Source: Sipunculus nudus
Taxonomy: Eukaryota; Annelida; Sipuncula; Golfingiida; Sipunculidae
Assembly: GCA_026874595.1 (NCBI GenBank)
Contig: CM049307.1
Coordinates: forward strand, 80,640,643-80,704,642
Length of the DNA stretch: 64,000 bases
Direction of reading: 5' to 3'
The translations under genes and the position numbers were made by a program. Of this stretch, positions 10,745 through 21,719 are shown piece after piece (position 1 is the first letter of the stretch; every line of letters begins with the position of its first letter). The notes under the pieces are model-generated. The model was not told the DNA's origin and ran no database searches. It was given only the letters and a program-made list of their open reading frames with translations.

Positions 10745-11465
10745 AATATCACATACCGAATTCTCACATTGCGATGAGAGTCCACATGCCAAATTATCAC
10801 TCTACGATGAGAGTCCACATACCAAATTCTCAATCTACGATGATAGTCGACATACCAAATTCTCACTCTAAGATGACCGTCCACATTCCAAAATCTCACT
10901 CTAGGATGATAGTCACCATTCCAAATTCTCACTCTAGAATGAGAGTCCACACACCAAATTCTCCTTCTAGGGTGAGAGTCCACATTCTAAATTCTCACTC
11001 TGGGATGACAGTCCACATATCAAATTCTCACTCTAGGATGACAGTCCACATATCAAATTCTCATTTTAGGATGACAATCCACATACCAAATTGTCACGCT
11101 AGGATGAGAGTCCACACACCAAATTGTCACTCTAGGATGAAAGTCCACATAACAAATTCTCACTCAAGGAAAACAGTCAACATACTAAATTTTCATTTTA
11201 GGATGACAGCCCACATACCAAATTCTCTATCAAAGGATGACAGTCCACTTATCGAATTCTCACTCAAGGATGACAGTTCACATATCAAATTCTCACTCAA
11301 GGATGACAGTCCACAATACAAATCTCATTTTAGGATGACAGTCCACATACCAAATTGTCACGCTAGGATGAGAGTCCACATACCAAATTGTCACTCTAGG
11401 ATGAGAGTCCACATACCAAATTGTCACTCTAGGATGAGAGTCCACATAAAAAATCCTCACTCTTG
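10745..11465. repeat. 33-bp minisatellite, about 21 units, open in both directions
   Basis: Units are variants of AGGATGAGAGTCCACATACC plus AAATTCTCACTCT, 33 bp long. Because 33 is a multiple of three, long open frames arise on both strands: 10774-11481 (+, repeated M-x-V-H-I-P-N) and pieces on the minus strand (repeated V-D-S-H). Units in the 11340-11450 part are the most alike, with almost exact TTGTCACTCTAGGATGAGAG copies, so recent amplification is likely there. The array lies between the candidate GST-1 first exon and its coding start, so it is probably in the 5' UTR intron. Translation is doubtful. Confidence 0.88.
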
Positions 11466-11541
11466 GGATTTGCAAACTTAATTCTTTGCAAATAATTCTT
11501 TTGTTAATTATAAATGTCGTCATATTATTTGTAGATCCACC

Positions 11542-11674
11542 ATGGTACACTACAAGTTAATATACCTAGACCTGAATGCTCGCGCAGAAGTCACGCGCAT
11601 GCTCTTCTTCTTAGGAGGCCAAGAATTTGAGGACTTCCGGTTTGACAGTTCGGAAAAACCAAAGTATAAGCCGT
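11542..11674 (+). CDS. GST-1 coding exon 1
   Basis: Encodes residues 1-44 plus one base and includes catalytic Tyr8 and Arg14. The acceptor TTTGTAG lies just upstream (exon begins 11535) and the donor is T|GTAAGT. The sequence FFLGGQEFED is shared with GST-3. Confidence 0.9.
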
Positions 11675-14600
11675 GTAAGTATAGTGCATTACGTTGTCTA
11701 TTCATCAACCTAACAACGAGACTCTGACAGTAAAGTGTTCCATAGACCTTGCTTTCTCGAGCCACTCTCCTCACCTGCACGTGACTAGACTGAAACCTAC
11801 AAGCCAAGTAAATTCCAGGTGACAAAGGTAAACAATACACAGCAGTGAACATTTTTTCCACACGCTTTACGAATAAGAACTGGATAGGTTACAACTAGAC
11901 ATGCTTACAAGCCATTATTTGATTCATCAGATTCTTGTTTCAGTTTTAGTATTATGAATTTTGCACAGGAACACATACACTGCAAACTGGATAGGTTTAC
12001 ATGTTTTTATTGATTCGTAAGATTCTCGTTTTCTTTCTAGCATTACGAGCCCGTTATTCATAATGTAGAACCAGTTTAACCGCGGAGTGAGGGAACGCAT
12101 GGAACCCATTTGATTTATTTAATTTAAGTTCGATAAAGCTCTCTGGAAGCGTAGTTGCCAAAGCCTTGTTTATAGACTCGTAACCAACGCTATTGTGATC
12201 CGAGTACAGCAGGATGTCATAGCGCGGGCGACCAGTTTACCTTTCTTACAGGAAGTTAGGCAACGTGGTATGCCAAGAGCCCGGACAATGATGGTGTTCC
12301 GGTTCTAACCGTCCATAGCCTCTTATATACTAAGATATATACTATACCAGAACTTATATAATAAAAATATATCAGTTGTATCGTATGATTGTATCGTATA
12401 GATAATTTTCATGACAACTGCTGTAACTGCATGTCTAACTTATTTTAATATACATGTTTATTGTATGTAAAGCATGTTTATTATTAATAAAGTAACATGC
12501 ATCATATTTTGTTTATATTATCCTATCTCACAACCATTATTTTAAGCCGCCCCTTTTGGACAGTTTCCAGTCCTGGAAATAGATGGAGTCAAGATATGTC
12601 AGAGTCACTCCATCAACCGTTATCTGGCAAACCAGTTTGGTAAGTCATGTATTAACATAATTCGTTTTAACATTCGTTTTAACCTTTGCTCTGTAGAGCA
12701 AGATTCTCAAGGTCTCACCACCAGGGCTCGCACAGCTCAAACAATCGTAATCAGACCAATGAGAGAGTGGTATCGCATTGTGCATCCCGCTCCGAATTTT
12801 AAATCCGCTACTACCCGCTCTCGTTGGTCTGATTCTTTTCCCTGTGCCAGCCTCGTGCCGAGACTCCGAATAACGTGCTCAACAAAGCAGCGGTTAGACG
12901 ACTGCAGTGTATACCCGGTGCTTGAGGAGTGTAGTTATAGGGACGATTTTTCTTTTTAATTTCGAGCATGCAGCAGCATGTGGTAAATGTGTTGTTACGT
13001 GAATGTAGTGGTATTAGTAGAGATATAAAGCTGCGATATTCTTAATTTATGGTGTCTTTTAGTAATTTGTATATCATACAATGTTGTGTATGTATTTTGT
13101 ATTTCAGTTGTAACGCTATTTTATTTTATTTGAATTTTTTAAAAATATTTTTAGCACTGATGATTACTGTTTTCCCCTGTTTTTGATGTGCCGCACAATG
13201 TAATTTTCTCGCATAGAATTTATTAAGTATATCTTAAATTTAAGTATTACATTAAATATGTAACATATAACATTAATTATTATACATTTTCTCATTATCT
13301 TATCCCTTTTAAAAGAATTTAGCTAGGTGTAAGGCGATTTGACTCCGCGATAGTATTTTCAACATTATGAAACTTGAAATCTACATCACAAGGCATGCAA
13401 GTACCCGCCATGTGTTTGCATTCGCGTATTCGGCCCACAATCACAAGTTCATTCGTCCATGAGTGACTGTACATTTGTGAATATTTCTTAATGACGTACC
13501 TGAATCCGGGTCAAATGTCGGATTCACACCAAAATCTTACCGATTCTTCCCTGGCCCATTCCCTGAAATGCCCTGAAAATGTCATGAGATTCCGTTCATT
13601 GTTGAGGGAGTTGTGTTGTGAACTAAGACACAAATATTCACGTCCGAGGCAATTAATCATTTTACGATAGCCACGATGATCTACTTTAAGTAGGGTTATC
13701 AGAAAAGATAATGTATGTTTCATTGATAATTCAAAATGAGAAATTTGAAATACAAGGTTTACCGATTCCATAAGGAATATTTAACAATTGAGCAAAACGG
13801 AAAAGTGGATGAGCTGAAATTTCGTCAGCAGATATTTAGGTTGTTCATATCTGGGAAGCGGATACCTGGTCAACCATGGTTAATCAGTGTGCCAAAAAAT
13901 GGGCCTTATTGGTCCAGCATATAAAATGGTTATTAACCTTTAACGCCTCCCATGATTAGTAATTATATGTTAAAGTAATCAAGTTTCAACAGTTAAAGCT
14001 AGGCAGGTTCCTCAACATAAAAATCAATGTTGGTTTAATTTTCATTCTCGTTATCTTTTCTGTTTTCATTCTTTTTTTTTTTTTTTTGCAGATCGATTGA
14101 ATTTGATCATTAAAAGGAAATCGGTAGCAGCGCCCGGTCCATTAGACCTAGATACTTTGAAAACCTATAATAACAAATCCTCTTTTTATACTCGGCAGGG
14201 TTTGCGGGTAGAACCCCGCTGGAGCAGCTCCGGGCTGATATGGTCGTTGATTGTACAGAAGATATAATGACAGCGTTCAAACCTACAATGTACGGGGATT
14301 CTGGATATGAACCTAAGGTTTGCCCGTTTTATATTCAATGAAACAGACGTTCATGAATAATAAAAATAAGTATTACGTACTTATACTCACCAAAACACAC
14401 ACGTGTGCTGCGAGAGCTTGTTGCGATAATACATAGGTTCATCGATATAGACATCGACAATAGACAAACATGTTTATATATGTATATATATATATACATA
14501 TATATATATTTATATATATTAATGGTGAGCCGACTAATGATTTCAACATCGATTAATCGAATGGTTTTCATAAACGCTTAAAATCGATTATGCATGTATA

Positions 14601-15039
14601 TGCAAATAATCTAATCCTGTCAGAGATATACGAAAAAAAATAACGAACAACATCAAAATGGAACTTTGGGCACCCAAGAATCTTCCGACGGCAAGCCGAC
14701 CTTGGATGTGGGTGAACTGATGGTTTCATTATGAATACCGATGCACATGCCATACTGTTTACTGGGGTCAATATTTTAAGCACCATTTTGCAGCAGATTT
14801 TAAGCTAATATAGAAAATACAAAAAATAATCGATTGATAATCGATCCTATTTTATTCATTTTTTAATTAGTCATCTGTTTGACCTTAAAAAAAAAGAATT
14901 TGGGGAAAAAGTATACTACACGTTAAATACCAAAAACAAATCAGGGTTTTGCGTCTCGCCCAGTTTTCTTCCATATACATCTGTATGCGAGAATTGTGTA
15001 TATAATCTATTTCATACACAGCACACCTGTTTTAGCAGA

Positions 15040-15133
<94 letters not shown>

Positions 15134-18100
15134 GTCACCGGGCGTATTTTGGTTGGCGCACAGCTGTCCAAGGCCTGTGAGTGTGGTCGAGAATGGGTAG
15201 CTCCATACCAGAACACAAAGTGTTTTACCCAGTTTAATGCCTGTAGAAGTGACAAAATGTGCAATCATATAAATGCTGTGTAGCACTCGGGTCTCGACAT
15301 GGCAAACTGCCAATTAAATACATAACTAAATACATATCAATAATAGAAAGGGCTTTCATTACACGTGTTCAGCACAAAACATTTGATACCCTTCAATACA
15401 TCCTTCAACCATTCTAAAGTGCAATAAATATCAACACAATACAACACATACAATTATAAAATTATCGATACCTTGCTTATATACATACACATATAATACA
15501 AAAGCTTCCCCGTAATGAGGTGGGTCCACAGGTAGTTATAATATACCAAGTTTGCAATACAGTGGCAATTACATACATTATAATAACGAATACGTACCCA
15601 TAAAGAGGTAGTTCAACAGGTAATTACAAAGGGCTATGTATGTGAAACACAAAACTGTAGGAAAATACAAATAACAAATTGAACAAGCCTGCAGGTAGGT
15701 ATAACAAAGTGGGTCTGTGTTACAGCATTACGTATAAGGCAACTAGCTAACAGGTTAGTACAAATAGTAATGGAAAAGGTCTGCAGGTAGGTATAACAAA
15801 GTGGGTCTGTATTACAGCATTACGTATAAGGCAACTAGCTAACAGGTAAGTACAAATAGTAAATGGAAAATGTCTGCAGGTAGGTATAACAAAGTGGGTC
15901 TGTATTACAGCACTACGTATAAGGCAACTAGCTAACAGGTAAGTACATATAGTAAATGGAAAAGGTCTGCAGGTAGGTATAACAAAGTGGGTCTGTATTA
16001 CAGCATTACGTTAAAGGCAACTAGCTAACAGGTTAGTACAAATAGTAAATGGAAAAGGTCTGCAGGTAGGTATAACAAAGTGGGTCTGTATTACAGCATT
16101 ACGTATAAGGCAACTAGCTAACAGGTTAGTACAAATAGTAATGGAAAAGCTCTGCAGGTAGGTATAACACAGTGGGTCTGTATTACAGCATTACGTATAA
16201 GGCAACTAGCTAACAGGTTAGTACAAATAGTAATGGAAAAGGTCTGCAGGTAGGTATAACAAAGTGGGTCTGTATTACAGCATTACGTATAAGGCAACTA
16301 GCTAACAGGTTAGTACAAATAGTAAAAGGAAAAGCTCTGCAGGTAGGTATAACACAGTGGGTCTGTATTACAGCATTACGTATAAGCCAACTAGCTAACA
16401 GGTTAGTACAAATAGTAATGGAAAAGGTCTGCAGGTAGGTATTACAAAGTGGGTCCCTATTACAGCATTACGTGTAAGGCAACTAGCTAACAGGTTAGTA
16501 CAAATAGTAAATGGAAAAGGTCTGCAGGTAGGTATAACACAGTGGGTCTGTATTACAGCATTACTTATAAGGCAACTAGCTAACAGGTAAGTACAAAAAG
16601 TAAATGGAAAAGGTCTGCAGGTAGGTAAAACAAAGTGGGTCTGTATTACAGCATCACGTATAAGGCAACTAGCTAACATGTAAGTACAAATAGTAAATGG
16701 AAAATGTCTGCAGGTAGGTATAACACAGTGGGTCTGTATTACAGCATTACGTATAAGACAACTAGCTAACAGGTTAGTACAAATAGTAATGGAAAAGGTC
16801 TGCCGGTAGGTAAAACAAAGTGGGTCTGTATTACAGCATTACGTATAAGGCAACTAGCTAACAGGTTAGTACAAATAGTAATGGAAAAGCTCTGCAGATA
16901 GGTATAACAAAGTTTGTCTGTATTACAACATTACGTATAAGGCAACTAGCTAACAAGTAACTACAACTAGTAAATGGAAAAGCTCTGCAGGTAGGTAATA
17001 CAAAGTGGGTCTGTATTACAGCATTACGTATAAGGCAACTAGCTAACAGGTAACTACAAATAGTAAATGGAAAAGGTATGCAGGTAGGTATAACAAAGTG
17101 GGTCTGTATTACAGCATTATGTATAAGGCAACTAGCTAACAGGTAAGTACAAATAGTAAATGGAAAAGGTCATCCGGTAGGTATAACAAAGTGGGTCTGT
17201 ATTACAGCATTACGTATGAGGCAACAAGCTACATACAGTAAAAAACTAACGGGCTGCGATTACATGGTTGCCATGTTAAAATATACTGTACTTGGTCAAG
17301 AAGTTACTTGTCTGACAATACGAACATTTATATAATATTACAACAATGGAACGTTCATGAGATACGGGCTGGCTCTAAGTTTCAAGGGTATTTTTGAAGA
17401 CACAAATGAATATGAAATTATAAAGGAACACATACCTTTCGTGATACGGTCGGCTGCCTGCAAAGCCAACTCTAACAGTAAACATTAAACACACAACAAT
17501 ACAATTGTGGTAGGGCAATTGATTTGTATCTAGATCTACTCTATGACATACTTCCTCCCATCGTGAAATGGCGTCCTCGTCATTTGGTATCATAAATAAA
17601 AAAGAGTTTCCTTTTAAACGTCTCCCTACAGTAATGTTCACTTTAAAACATATATTCACATATATTACACATGTATTGTTACATATATATTCAACGAATA
17701 ATACATATGTCGCAGGAGTAAACGCATAAGCGGTCATCCTTTTCTTATCATGAGCTATTGGAACATAAGTTGTTGTTGAATTTACAAAATTAGGTGTGAT
17801 TGCGTTATGTGCAAAATTATGCGATTGAAATCTTTGCACAGTTTTCCTTGATCTAGTAGAGCGTCATCTGATTCCGGATCTGATGCTATGGCAGGCTGTC
17901 TCCTCGGTTCGACGAACATCCTGTCGTTTGGGTCATCGTCTGAGTTGTCTGATTCATCACCTTGGTCTGGTTTTTGCTTGTGCGATAACGTATTGTGCTT
18001 ACTTTGGATGGTTTCTTGTCTTCGGGTATGTGTACTGGTAGTTCGAATTTTAACAGCATTTTTCGATGCAACGTTTTTGTTTGGCCAGTCCCATCCTCTC

Positions 18101-19515
18101 GCTGCACCGTAAACACTGGGACTTCAGGATTTGGTTGCTCCAAGATAATATACACATCTCTGGCCCATTTGTCTACTAATTTCTGACGACCTTCCAACCC
18201 AACGTTTTGAACAAGGACGCGATCACCAGGTTTCAGATCTTGTGGGGTTACTCTCCTGTCATAATAACTTTTATACCTCTCACCAGTACTGCTTGATACC
18301 TGTGATGCTGTACGCGAATTCAAGTTTTTCCTTTAATTTTGTTATGTACGTCGACGGACTGTTTGATTGAAGTGGTTCCGATTCAACCAATCCAAGAAAA
18401 GCATCCAAAGCTAATCGCGGTTGTCGACCGAACATAAGATAGTATTGCGCATACCCTGTACTGTCATGTCTCGTGGCGTTATAAGCATGAACTAACGAAG
18501 ACAGGTATGTCTTCCAGTCTGCTTTATTTTCATCTTCTAGCGTCCGAAGCATAGCTAGTGGTGTTTGATTGAACCTCTCACACATCCCGTTTCCCTGAGG
18601 ATGGCACGCCGTTGTATGAGACTTCTGGATTCCGGCAAACTTACAAAGTTCTTTCATCAACCCTGATACAAAGTTCGAACCCTGATCGCTATGAAGGCGT
18701 AAAGGCCAGCCATAATGCATAATCAAGTTATCAAATAGTAGGCGTGCTGTAGTTCTAGCGGTTTGATCCTTGGGCGGCAGTGCTTGGGCGTATCTTGTGA
18801 AGTGGTCCATTATCCCCAGGATGTTGTTGAATCCATCCACACAGAATAGTTCAATTTGCCCTGATGTTTGAATAGAAATAAGTTCAGTTTTTGCGGGATG
18901 TACTGGTATTTTATTACAGATACAACAATAGCATGATTTTATCTTCTCTTCCACATCTTTACTCATATCTGGCAGTTAAAAGCGCTTCCGTACCAATGCC
19001 ATTGTTCTGTCTCTACCATGGTGTCCTACTTCGTCATGTAAGCCGTTCAGAGCTAGCTCCCTCAACGTTTTTGATAACACTAACTGATTTACGTTTTTAC
19101 CGTTATCGCAAATCTTTCTCCAAAGCAGACCATTCTCCATGAACAATTTATCCCACTGGTTGAGTAAACATCGAATTTCCGGATTTTCCCGTCGTATTTT
19201 TGAGTTCTTAGGGCGGATGTTCCTAATAACAAACCCCATCACTTTGTTGATATTTTCATCATGTTCTTGTGCAGCCTTTAATTCCGAATTAGGTTTGCAC
19301 AATGGTGTATTGGATACTGGCGTAGAACAATTACTATGCGCGATCCGTTCCTCCTGAGATATAAAAGGTAACCTTATACTTGCTTGAGCTGCATCAAGTC
19401 CGATTTCTGGTGGGGGATCCGGCGGTTTGATGCCTCGGGTCGCCTGGAAAGACAATACAATTGTGGTAGGGCAATCGATTTGTATCTTGATCTTCTCTGT
19501 GACATAAATATATAT

Positions 19516-19557
<42 letters not shown>

Positions 19558-21702
19558 CATAAATTATATAGCCTATTGTCAATGTGAATCGGTAGAAGAA
19601 GAGGAACGAGGCCTTTTTATCAATTTACACACAAAATTTCGAAGCTCACAGGAATATTAACAGGTGGCAGGACTGTAACATAAGCTGCATTAGTGTATAT
19701 GTGAATTTATTTTGATGATCATTTTTAAATCTACGACTTGAGAGAAATAAGTATAAGTAACAGTTCAACAAAGTATATAAGCCATAGGGGTAGAGCGTAG
19801 ACAAGTGGTTACGTCGTTGGACTGTAAGACATCAGAGCTACCTACAATCCTTTTTAACTATGAATGAACTGACAAATTAGTAAGCTATCACTTTGGCTAA
19901 GTTGGCTGCCTTGGGGCCGGTGGAAAACCCCCACTTGTTCTCTAGCGCCAGAATGATAAACACGTGTGTCCAGCGACCAACGTCTAAGACGGCACCGGGT
20001 CAAGTCACAATAGGGCTAAACGTTCATCGGTATCGGGTGAAATCTCTACCCGCCACGACTGTAAAGCTCTTTGTCCATCACCTTTAACTAATAGACTGGC
20101 AGTATATGTTTTGGCTTAATAATAACGACCATTGCAATTATATCTGTGGGAAAATCCTACAGGACTACGGAGCAGAAGGTCCCCGGTTGGAACCCTGCTG
20201 CTGCCTCAATGACACAATGGTGAAATCTCGCTAGAACCTCAGAAATGCGCACGAAAGTCTTAACGACAAGTGATGACTTCTAGATTATTCCTAGCCCCGT
20301 GTATATCAAACCTGAAATCCATAAGGCTTAATAAAAAACATCATTTTGTCATCTTCTTTAAGTAGATAGTTCAACCTATAGGTAACACAGTGACCTATCC
20401 TTATTAAAAAAGAGCACCTATTTCACCGAAAACTGTGCAGAGTATGAATCGGCTCTTTTGGGTATGTGGGTGTCAAATCTGCCACCCACAATGCATCGGG
20501 GCTTCAAAATGCACCACAGCGACCTAAACATTAATTTAGTGAAGAGGGTAATGTAGTCGGTTCAAATATGTTTGAAAAGAACGGTTTCACGGCAAATTAC
20601 ATAAACATGGGTGTTTTTGTGGTAAGGAATTCACGGAATAAGTAATACACTGTTAACATACGCATGTGAAATGTAAACAGAAGTTGTTTCCTTAAAATTT
20701 ATGAAATTTTATACAGGACGGATTATTGTATATCTACGTTCTGTCCGTCCGTCTGTCTGCCCCTCCGTTATCTTTTAGTGTCGCCACGATAAATTACCTG
20801 GACTTTGATGGATTCCAAGAAACTCACCATAACTACTTACCATTTCGGGTGCTCCTGTTATTTTTTAAAGTTTGACAATTGAGACAAGTAGTCCAGACAT
20901 TCCCACCATACCTAACTGAAATGGGTCTCATTTTGAATAGAAACGACCATCGGCGGAAGTGTGATAGAAACATTTAAAACCGTACATTCCCCGATTGCCG
21001 ACATTATAAAAAGGTTTTTGAAAAGTTTTCCATTCCTTTAAACTTCCAGTGGGAGAAGAAGGACAAGTTCGGTCGTGAGAAGCTGCCCGTGATGCTAAGT
21101 AACCTGGAGAAAATACTAAAGGAGAACGGTGGTGGTGATGGCTATTTTGTTGGGGATGAAGTGAGTAATTTTTAAAATAAAACTACAAATATTTGAAATA
21201 CCAAAGAAACATATTTAGGTATGCTTTTGAATCTGCATCAAATGACACTTGAGTAGTATTGCAGTTAATTATGGAACATTAAACATGTTTGCCGTTGCCT
21301 TCACGTCAAACACTTCTCAAATTTGGTAGATTTAACCAAATCAACAGATCAAAGAATTTCAAGGAATAACGGGCAGTACTTTCTTGTAAATCACAATAGA
21401 ATTTATCTACTTTCAGAGCGTACTTTATATTACCATAAGGAAAAAGGAATATTTACGTGATATATAAGAACGATAAATAAAACAAACCACGTTCCTTCAT
21501 CTCAACACAGCTAACATGGGCTGATCTATCGGTGCATCATATAATCACGTGGCTGCAAGGCTGGGAGGTGACGACAGACTTGGAGAATACGCCTAAACTG
21601 AAAGCATTCCTCCGCAGGGTAGAAACCGATCCCAGAATAGTCGAGTGGAGGGAGAAAACGCGGATCAGTATACACCCACTGGATATTAACAGGGGAAAAT
21701 AA
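11542..21702 (+). CDS. GST-1: sigma-class glutathione S-transferase (prostaglandin D synthase-like), five coding exons
   Basis: Predicted cytosolic enzyme that conjugates glutathione to electrophiles. Animal sigma-class relatives also isomerise prostaglandin H2 to D2. Coding exons are 11542-11674, 12547-12639, 14199-14317, 21050-21160 and 21511-21702, all with GT-AG borders (phases 1,1,0,0), giving 215 residues (the family is usually 200-210). The N-terminal thioredoxin fold is residues 1-76. Tyr8 in YKLIYLD fits the catalytic tyrosine, Arg14 follows, and Q63-S64 in CQSHSINRYL fit the glutathione gamma-glutamyl site. The helical domain covers 80-215 and includes GGGDGYFVGDE and the TWAD N-capping box. 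The start is fixed by homology with three other copies and by an acceptor seven bases before the ATG. AATAAA words lie near 21763 and 21874. Intron 3 (6.7 kb) holds a satellite and a gypsy relic. Enzyme class is confident; substrate is inferred. Confidence 0.9.
11675..12546. other. GST-1 intron between coding exons 1 and 2
   Basis: Spliced out between GTAAGT and TTTTAAG. No other feature is recognised. The open frame at 11861-11550 on the minus strand is a shadow of exon 1 plus intron. Confidence 0.6.
12547..12639 (+). CDS. GST-1 coding exon 2
   Basis: 93 nt, phase 1 to phase 1. It encodes FGQFPVLEIDGVKICQSHSI and on to YLANQFG, the beta3-beta4 part of the glutathione site. The donor is G|GTAAGT. 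Confidence 0.92.
12640..14198. other. GST-1 intron between coding exons 2 and 3
   Basis: A 1.56-kb intron containing copy 2 of dispersed repeat family A (13380-13625). No exon-like segment with family similarity was seen. Confidence 0.6.
13380..13625 (-). repeat. Dispersed repeat family A, copy 2
   Basis: Matches copies at 5925-6150 and 24300-24500, including GCATTCGCGTATTCGGCCCA, TGAATCCGGGTCAAATG and CCTGAAAATGTCATGAGATT, in the same orientation. It is intronic in GST-1. Confidence 0.65.
14199..14317 (+). CDS. GST-1 coding exon 3
   Basis: 119 nt, beginning after CTCGGCAG. It encodes FAGRTPLEQLRADMVVDCTE and continues to YEPK, the first helices of the C-terminal domain. The donor AAG|GTTTGC is weaker than the others. 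Confidence 0.87.
14474..14520. repeat. (TA)n-rich tract
   Basis: About 45 bp of interrupted TA repeats in GST-1 intron 3. It is followed at 14519-14860 by ATCGATTAATCG and AATCGATTGATAATCGAT palindromes, which may mark a small decayed MITE. Confidence 0.8.
15041..15130. repeat. (TA)n microsatellite
   Basis: About 90 bp of near-pure TA with one TACA interruption, in GST-1 intron 3. The open frames here on both strands are simple-sequence artefacts. Confidence 0.95.
15131..15685. other. Intronic spacer before the satellite
   Basis: AT-rich intron sequence. TACCCATAAAGAGGTAGTTC-type phrases at 15510-15640 look like diverged edge units of the adjoining satellite. Nothing else is recognised. Confidence 0.4.
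15686..17228 (+). repeat. 92/93-bp satellite array, about 17 units, in GST-1 intron 3
   Basis: Unit anchors (CTGCAGGTAGGTATAACAAA) fall at 15689, 15781, 15874, 15967, 16060, 16152, 16244, 16337, 16429, 16522, 16615, 16708, 16800, 16892, 16985, 17078 and 17171. Steps are always 92 or 93 bp, depending on whether the linker is AGTAATGG or AGTAAATGG. Other constant parts are GTGGGTCTGTATTACAGCAT and GGCAACTAGCTAACAGG. Divergence between units is a few percent. Open frames on either strand are artefacts of the period. Confidence 0.95.
17886..18323 (-). pseudogene. Gypsy integrase C-terminal domain remnant
   Basis: Contains YKSYYDRRV, LKPGDRVLVQNVG, KLVDKWARDVYIILEQ, PVFTVQRE and TLHRKMLLKFE, the usual series at the C-terminus of gypsy integrases. 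It is frame-shifted relative to the core upstream. The tail after KKPSK is low-complexity and rich in Thr/Gln. Confidence 0.8.
18280..18966 (-). pseudogene. Gypsy integrase core remnant
   Basis: Begins MSKDVEEKIKSCYCCICNK, holding the two zinc cysteines. The catalytic core follows with D in LFCVDGF, D in HSDQGSNF and E in CERFN, the last two separated by 35 residues as in retroviral-type DDE integrases. SSLVHAYNATRHDSTG and FGRQPRLALD are standard downstream landmarks. The frame is lost near GIKQYW at 18280, where the reading continues in another frame at 18323. Confidence 0.85.
18976..19480 (-). pseudogene. Gypsy polyprotein remnant: linker and integrase HHCC half
   Basis: The frame contains LNQWDKLFMENGLLWRKI and later LHDEVGHHGRDRTMALVRKR, the first half of the integrase zinc-binding domain with its two histidines. 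It ends at a TAA exactly where the family has an aromatic residue before the second half of the finger. The upstream part, through the (TA)n tract, is not element sequence. Confidence 0.7.
19507..19557. repeat. (TA)n microsatellite
   Basis: About 50 bp of TA repeats at the 5' border (minus sense) of the gypsy fragment. Confidence 0.93.
19560..21049. other. Distal part of GST-1 intron 3
   Basis: 19785-20110 is unusually GC-rich for this locus and contains tRNA-like scraps (GGGGTAGAGCGTAGACAAG; GGTTGGAACCC near 20193), so old SINE pieces are possible. 20735-20990 is a member of the TCCGTCCGTC dispersed repeat. No exon is seen. Confidence 0.4.
20735..20990 (+). repeat. TCCGTCCG-type dispersed repeat, copy 1
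   Basis: CTGTCCGTCCGTCTGTCTGC is followed by ACGATAAATTACCTGGACTT-type sequence. Related copies are at 32725-32900, 61090-61310, 63510-63775 (inverted) and 63945-64000. Confidence 0.5.
21050..21160 (+). CDS. GST-1 coding exon 4
   Basis: 111 nt, phase 0 at both ends. It encodes REKLPVMLSNLEKILKENGG followed by GDGYFVGDE. The acceptor is CTTCCAG and the donor is GAA|GTGAGT. Confidence 0.92.
21511..21702 (+). CDS. GST-1 coding exon 5 (terminal)
   Basis: Begins LTWADLSVHHIITWLQGWEV, contains PRIVEWREKT and ends LDINRGK before TAA. The acceptor is CAACACAG. Confidence 0.92.
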   Translation, partial: LTWADLSVHHIITWLQGWEVTTDLENTPKLKAFLRRVETDPRIVEWREKTRISIHPLDINRGK

Positions 21703-21719
21703 CTAAAAAGTAGAGAAAG

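Larger units (their letters stand above)
17375..19506 (-). mobile_element. Ty3/gypsy integrase-end fragment inserted antisense in GST-1 intron 3
   Basis: Minus-strand reading gives the post-RNase H linker, integrase zinc finger, core and C-terminal domain, in that order. No reverse transcriptase or gag is left. It carries at least one stop codon (TAA at 18976-18978) and one frame shift (18280-18323). A ~57-bp phrase (ACAATTGTGGTAGGGCAAT plus GATTTGTATCT) occurs both at 17497-17553 and at 19450-19506 in the same orientation, bracketing most of the fragment. It could be a terminal remnant or a separate duplication. Inactive. Confidence 0.75.

Noticed and set aside
10774-11481. 235-codon repeat protein frame
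   Set aside because: Explained by a 33-bp minisatellite whose unit is a multiple of three; the reverse strand is open for the same reason.
16395-16679. 94-codon minus-strand frame with repeated blocks
   Set aside because: Pure consequence of the 92/93-bp satellite period.
17375-17839. 154-codon minus-strand frame next to the gypsy integrase
   Set aside because: No gypsy or host domain recognised; contains the 57-bp repeat and AT-rich sequence. Kept only as part of the mobile fragment.
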